NCBI RefSeq assembly: GCF_900187375.1 | Contig: NZ_FYEW01000001.1 | Location: 806,001 to 870,000 of the forward strand | DNA length: 64,000 nt | DNA from: Hymenobacter gelipurpurascens | Lineage (GTDB): Bacteria; Bacteroidota; Bacteroidia; Cytophagales; Hymenobacteraceae | Direction: 5' to 3' | Shown: positions 60,614 through 64,000 of the stretch, one piece after another | Numbering within the stretch: position 1 is the stretch's first letter | Layout of the letters: every line of letters starts with the position of its first letter | Translations under genes and position numbers: made by a program | Notes under the pieces: generated by a model | What the model saw: the letters and a program-made list of their open reading frames with translations, nothing else | What the model was told of the DNA's origin: nothing | Databases searched by the model: none

Positions 60614-60865
60614 GTGAAAAAGCTTCTCCGCTACTTTATGCCAATTATTGTCGCAGCTACGCTGCTGAGGTTTTTGGCTTATGCTCCCATTGTCTTGGGT
60701 GAATTGACCGGGCCTACCTCCATCTTCAACGGACACTTTACGGCCTATAACCTTGGCCATACCTTGGGTGTAGTGATGCGCTGGATGGCCTTTATCGGTC
60801 TGGCTAAGCTTATGTGGGGCTATAACCGGCAGTGGGCGCAATCAGCAGGGCCCCGGTTGAGCTAA
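60614..60865 (+). CDS. Small membrane protein
   Basis: The 83-residue protein has two hydrophobic helices (IIVAATLLRFLAYAPIVL and MRWMAFIGLAKLMWGY) joined by a polar loop with HFTAYNLGHTLG. It has no recognised domain. It probably belongs to a short transcript with the preceding secreted protein, 40 bp upstream, and ends before an inverted repeat at 60946-61003. Start ATG at 60614. Confidence 0.6.
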   Translation: MKKLLRYFMPIIVAATLLRFLAYAPIVLGELTGPTSIFNGHFTAYNLGHTLGVVMRWMAFIGLAKLMWGYNRQWAQSAGPRLS

Positions 60866-60945
60866 CCTGACCGGAAGGCGGTTGTGGCCTAGTATTATGG
60901 GGTTTAACAACTATGCTCAGGCCGCCTGGTCTAGTGTAGGGCAGG

Positions 60946-61003
60946 AGCGGACCTTTTCATTCCGGCGTACTTGGTGCGCGTGGCTGTGAAAAGGTCCGTT
61001 GCT
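60946..61003. terminator. Inverted repeat, GGACCTTTTCA, between small gene and gatB
   Basis: CGGACCTTTTCA (60948-60959) pairs with TGAAAAGGTCCG (60987-60998). The T-run is weak, so it may act as a transcription boundary or a protein-binding site. Confidence 0.55.
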
Positions 61004-61078
61004 ATGCATGGCAGCAGACTTTTTCTCGGGTAGATAGTTTTATCTTGCAGCCCCGGCGGCCAACCCGCCTACATTTCT

Positions 61079-62539
61079 ATGGACGACAGCATCAAATCGA
61101 AATACCAGCCCGTAATTGGCCTCGAAGTACACGCTCAGCTGCTCACGCGCAGCAAAATGTACTCCTCTGATGAGAATGAGTACGGCGCGCTTCCTAATAA
61201 CAACCTGAGCGTTATCACGCTAGGCCACCCCGGCACGCTACCGCGCGTGAACTACTCGGCGGTAGAGTTTGCCATGAAAATGGGCCTGGCCACCAACTGC
61301 CAGATTCGGCGCGACAACCTGTTTGCGCGCAAAAACTACTTCTATCCCGACCTTCCCAAGGGCTACCAGATTACCCAGGATAAAACCCCGATCTGCACTG
61401 CCGGCCACGTAGATATCCGCCTTTCGGATGGCTCAACGAAGAAAATCGGCATCACCCGCATCCATATGGAAGAGGACGCGGGCAAGTCGATGCACCTGGC
61501 GGGCGAAGTGGAAACGCTGGTAGATCTGAACCGCGCCGGCGTGCCCCTTATTGAAATTGTATCGGAGCCCGACATCCGCAACGCGGAAGAGGCCTACGCC
61601 TACCTGGCTGAAATCAAGAAGCTGGTGGAGTACCTGGGCATCTGCGACGGCAACATGGAGGAAGGCTCTCTGCGTTGCGACGCCAACATCTCGGTGATGC
61701 TGAAGGGCGCCGATAAGTTCGGGGTGAAGGTGGAGGTGAAGAACATGAACTCCTTCCGCAACGTGCAGCGTGCCATTGAGTACGAGATTGAGCGGCAGAT
61801 TCAGATGGTAGAAGCCGGTGAGGTTATCGACAGCGAAACCCGCGGCTTCGATGCCACCACCGGCACCACCAACGGCCAGCGCTCCAAGGAGACCATGAAC
61901 GACTACCGGTATTTCCCGGAGCCGGACCTGCCGCCGGTGGTTATTGATGATGAGTGGCTGCACCGCGTGCAGGCCGAGCTGCCAGCCCTGCCACAGCAGC
62001 TGTACGCGCGTTTCACCGGCGAGCTAGGCCTATCCGACTACGATGCCACCGTGCTGACGGCCGAGAAGGATGTAGCGCTCTACTTTGATGAGTTGACCCG
62101 CCTCACGCCAAACGCCAAGGCCGCCGCCAACTGGGTAACGGGCCCGGTGAAAGCGTTTCTGAATGAGCGCGCCCTCACGCTGGACCAGTTCCCGCTCACG
62201 CCCCAGCACCTAGCCGACATTATTGGGCTCATCGACGAGAACAAGGTAGGCCACTCGGTAGCCAGCAAGCAGCTGTTCCCGCATCTTCTGGAAAACCCCA
62301 CGCAAACTGCCGCCGCCGCGGCCGAAGCGCAGGGCCTGTTGCAGCAGCCCCAGGATGCCGGCGCGCTGGAAGCCATGATTCAGCAAGTGCTGGATGCCAA
62401 CCCCGCCAAAGTAGCCGAATACCGCGCCGGCAAAAAGTCGCTGACTGGAATGTTTATGGGTGAGCTGATGAAGCTCACCGGTGGCAAAGCTGACCCCAAG
62501 ATGGCCAATCAGCTGCTGCGGCAAAAATTAGAGGCCTAG
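61079..62539 (+). CDS. gatB: Aspartyl/glutamyl-tRNA amidotransferase subunit B
   Basis: The 486-residue subunit B binds tRNA in the GatCAB enzyme, which converts Glu-tRNA-Gln to Gln-tRNA-Gln (or Asp to Asn). Signatures are YQPVIGLEVHAQLLT, GHPGTLPRVNYSAVEFAMKMG, LIEIVSEPDIRNAEEAYAYL, VEVKNMNSFRNVQRAIEYEI and ETRGFDATTGTTNGQRSKE. The C-terminal GatB/YqeY domain (residues about 330-486) has GMFMGELMKLTGGKADPKM. The stop codon TAG is within GGCCTAGGCC. The gatA and gatC genes are not in the window. Confidence 0.97.
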   Translation: MDDSIKSKYQPVIGLEVHAQLLTRSKMYSSDENEYGALPNNNLSVITLGHPGTLPRVNYSAVEFAMKMGLATNCQIRRDNLFARKNYFYPDLPKGYQITQDKTPICTAGHVDIRLSDGSTKKIGITRIHMEEDAGKSMHLAGEVETLVDLNRAGVPLIEIVSEPDIRNAEEAYAYLAEIKKLVEYLGICDGNMEEGSLRCDANISVMLKGADKFGVKVEVKNMNSFRNVQRAIEYEIERQIQMVEAGEVIDSETRGFDATTGTTNGQRSKETMNDYRYFPEPDLPPVVIDDEWLHRVQAELPALPQQLYARFTGELGLSDYDATVLTAEKDVALYFDELTRLTPNAKAAANWVTGPVKAFLNERALTLDQFPLTPQHLADIIGLIDENKVGHSVASKQLFPHLLENPTQTAAAAAEAQGLLQQPQDAGALEAMIQQVLDANPAKVAEYRAGKKSLTGMFMGELMKLTGGKADPKMANQLLRQKLEA

Positions 62540-62565
62540 GCCACTAGCGTAGGATAGTTTACCTG

Positions 62566-62594
62566 AAACCACTGGCCCACGGCCGGTGGTTTTG
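62566..62594 (+). terminator. Terminator after gatB
   Basis: AAACCAC and GTGGTTT pair around a G/C-rich loop and are followed by TGTTG. It lies 27 bp past the gatB stop. Confidence 0.55.
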
Positions 62595-62696
62595 TTGTTG
62601 TAGGCCAGTCGGGTTGAGGCAGTTCTGCAACTCCACGTGTTTGTTATCTATTTCTGTTTTACCGCAAACTGGCCTACACCCAGCTCACTTTCTGCC

Positions 62697-63209
62697 ATGG
62701 GCTATCTGTTACTTTATCTCTTGCCTTTGCTAGTGGCCGGCTGCCAGCGCCCAACCACTTCCGTAACGGCAGCTCCGGGTGCGCCCGCTGATTCTGTTAC
62801 CACCGTCAATGCTGGCCTTCGAACGCCGGCAGGAAAGCACTTGCCGCTGAGTAGCCTGCGTGGAAAATATGTAGTGGTAGTGTTCTGGGCTTCCTGGAAT
62901 GAGGCCAGCCGGCAGGAAAGCCCCAACCTGCGGAAAATATATCAGCAGTTTGGTAGCCGTGGCCTCGAAATCTATGGAGTATCGTTGGATACTGACCGTC
63001 GGGAGTGGGTGCGGGCAATACGGGCCGATGCGCTGGTTTGGCCCCAGGTAGCGGCCCTGAACTCCCTGAAAAACACCAGCTTAGAGGCCTACGGCATACC
63101 ATCAGTGCCCTATACTATGTTGCTGGATCCTGAGGGCCGCATCCTGGCCCGCAATCTGTATGGGCGCGCACTGGGGCAGAAAATCTCGGAATATATTCCC
63201 TTGGACTAA
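62697..63209 (+). CDS. Thioredoxin-like lipoprotein lacking the CxxC motif
   Basis: From the ATG at 62697 (MGYLLLYLLPLLVAGC, lipobox VAGC) the product is 170 residues. The thioredoxin fold shows as GKYVVVVFWASWNEASRQES and IPSVPYTMLLDPEGRILARN (cis-Pro). The usual WCxxC is WASWNEA here, with no Cys at the active site, so it cannot act as a disulfide reductase. It could be a chaperone-like or redox-inactive partner. The next gene encodes a TlpA-type lipoprotein. A longer frame to 62637 is unlikely. Confidence 0.8.
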   Translation: MGYLLLYLLPLLVAGCQRPTTSVTAAPGAPADSVTTVNAGLRTPAGKHLPLSSLRGKYVVVVFWASWNEASRQESPNLRKIYQQFGSRGLEIYGVSLDTDRREWVRAIRADALVWPQVAALNSLKNTSLEAYGIPSVPYTMLLDPEGRILARNLYGRALGQKISEYIPLD

Positions 63210-63360
63210 CCCTGGGCCAGGGCAGGAACCCAAGCGTGTAATGAAGTTGTAGTAAGTGTACACAAAGCAGGCGGTCAGGTACAGAATCTGGTCAGTTTCC
63301 GCTGAATACGCGGGAAAATGGCAACTTGCAACCTCAACCTCTGTCTATTGCCAAACGGTA

Positions 63361-63379
63361 CGTCGGCCCGCAGCCGACG
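63361..63379 (+). promoter_or_regulatory. Small hairpin in the leader of the last gene
   Basis: CGTCGGC and GCCGACG form a perfect 7-bp stem with a 5-base loop, 12 bp before an ATG at 63392 and 21 bp before the chosen start at 63401. It may influence translation. It is not followed by a T-run. Confidence 0.3.
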
Positions 63380-63400
63380 CGCACTCCGAAGATGCTAAAA

Positions 63401-64000
63401 ATGAAGAGTTTCCTGTTTATGGGCGCCCTGCTGGGCATGGCTAACGCCTGCAATAAGAACACGACTCCTACCACCAGTGCCGCAGGTGCTACCGCCAGCA
63501 GCTACCAGATAAATGGCCAGTTGCAGAACGCACCCGCTGGTACCAAAGTGTACCTGGCCGAACTAGGCGAAACCCAGTTTGTATCGCGCGATACGGCTAC
63601 GGTAGATGACAAAGGCCAGTTTACGTTTGTGGGCACTGTGCCCGAAGATGGCCTCTACCAGGTGAAAACCACCGACCAAAACCAGGTACTGATTGCCCTG
63701 AAGAACGGTGCCCGCGTAGCGCTGACCGGCGACGCGCAGAAGCTCAGCGACACTTACGCGGTGAAAGGCTCGCCTGACTCGGAGCTACTGCAGCAGATCA
63801 GCCGCCGGATGCAGCAAACCAAAATCCAGACCTCGCGCCTGGAACAGCGCTACAACCAAGCTGGCCAAAGTGGGCGCGCCGACTCTATGAAGCTGATTGA
63901 AAAGCAGTTTTACGCCGTGCAGGCCGCCAATACGGCTCAGCTAAAAGTGGCTGTTCGGCAGAATCCCGGCTCGGTTGTGTCGTCGTTTGTGGTGGCCAGC
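63401..64000 (+). CDS. DUF4369/TlpA-type lipoprotein, truncated by the window end
   Basis: The visible 200 residues start MKSFLFMGALLGMANACNKN (lipoprotein signal, Cys after ANA; an ATG three codons upstream at 63392 is also possible). A Thr/Ala-rich linker leads to SYQINGQLQNAPAGTKVYLA and VDDKGQFTFVGTVPEDGLYQ. This is the beta-sandwich DUF4369 domain common at the N-terminus of Bacteroidota TlpA-like thiol-disulfide proteins. A helical spacer (RRMQQTKIQTSRLEQRYNQA) follows. The thioredoxin domain would lie beyond 64000. Confidence 0.75.
   Translation, partial: MKSFLFMGALLGMANACNKNTTPTTSAAGATASSYQINGQLQNAPAGTKVYLAELGETQFVSRDTATVDDKGQFTFVGTVPEDGLYQVKTTDQNQVLIALKNGARVALTGDAQKLSDTYAVKGSPDSELLQQISRRMQQTKIQTSRLEQRYNQAGQSGRADSMKLIEKQFYAVQAANTAQLKVAVRQNPGSVVSSFVVAS

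Noticed and set aside
1..64000. CRISPR arrays, tRNA or rRNA genes, and insertion sequences
   Set aside because: No regularly spaced direct repeats, no cloverleaf-like sequence with a typical T-loop, no rRNA signature and no transposase were seen.

Overview
The window reads as chromosomal DNA of a member of the Bacteroidota, most likely a Hymenobacter-like Cytophagales bacterium. The reasons are the roughly 60% GC, start sites without Shine-Dalgarno sequences, candidate promoters of the Bacteroidota TAnnTTTG type before thyA and alaS, many lipoproteins, a secreted TonB-domain protein, a DUF4369/TlpA-type lipoprotein and a CrtA-like monooxygenase. I see no rRNA, tRNA, CRISPR array, transposase or phage module. 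The genus is inferred from gene content only.

Layout: 0-12 kb holds a small membrane protein, an MmcQ/YjbR protein, a bestrophin-type channel, leuS, a DUF389 membrane protein, a CrtA-like monooxygenase, a PNPOx-type protein, an ACP phosphodiesterase, an AT-rich Imm26-like immunity gene, slyD, an SMP-30-like lipoprotein and an isoaspartyl peptidase. 12-21 kb has a Upf1-type helicase, rpiA, the minus-strand oxidative pentose phosphate run gnd-zwf-pgl (zwf and pgl 4 bp apart), and an aldo/keto reductase. 21-34 kb has a GH2 glycosidase, a large zinc metalloprotease, an Imm51-like gene, a divergent peptide deformylase, a luciferase-like oxidoreductase, an amidohydrolase and a tightly overlapping pxpB-pxpC-pxpA-NRAMP operon for 5-oxoproline use. 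34-47 kb has an M1 aminopeptidase, an RND/MMPL exporter, a small Cys/His-rich secreted protein, a solitary HsdR-like nuclease, an HD hydrolase and a nucleotide-transporter/HEAT/cNMP-binding fusion. 47-53 kb has a PRISE-like reductase, a histidine kinase with two response regulators (one fused to a class III cyclase), and thyA. 53-64 kb has a class IV aminotransferase, dprA, a MerR regulator, alaS, a TonB-domain protein, a helical secreted protein, gatB, a cysteine-less thioredoxin-like lipoprotein and a DUF4369-type lipoprotein cut by the window edge.

Most genes are ordinary housekeeping or accessory metabolism in short operons separated by strong, often bidirectional hairpins. Two genome-scale patterns are not explained by the genes. 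First, a 10-mer, A(C/G)TGGCCTAG on either strand, occurs at least 29 times in 64 kb, inside and between genes, against an expectation of well under one. It sometimes supplies stop codons, as in alaS. Second, six long inverted repeats of about 90-115 bp share core sequences, and in four of them the two arms match each other through a segment that differs between copies. Two of these elements carry the 10-mer in their loops within a shared flanking sequence. These two patterns are the best candidates here for something undescribed.
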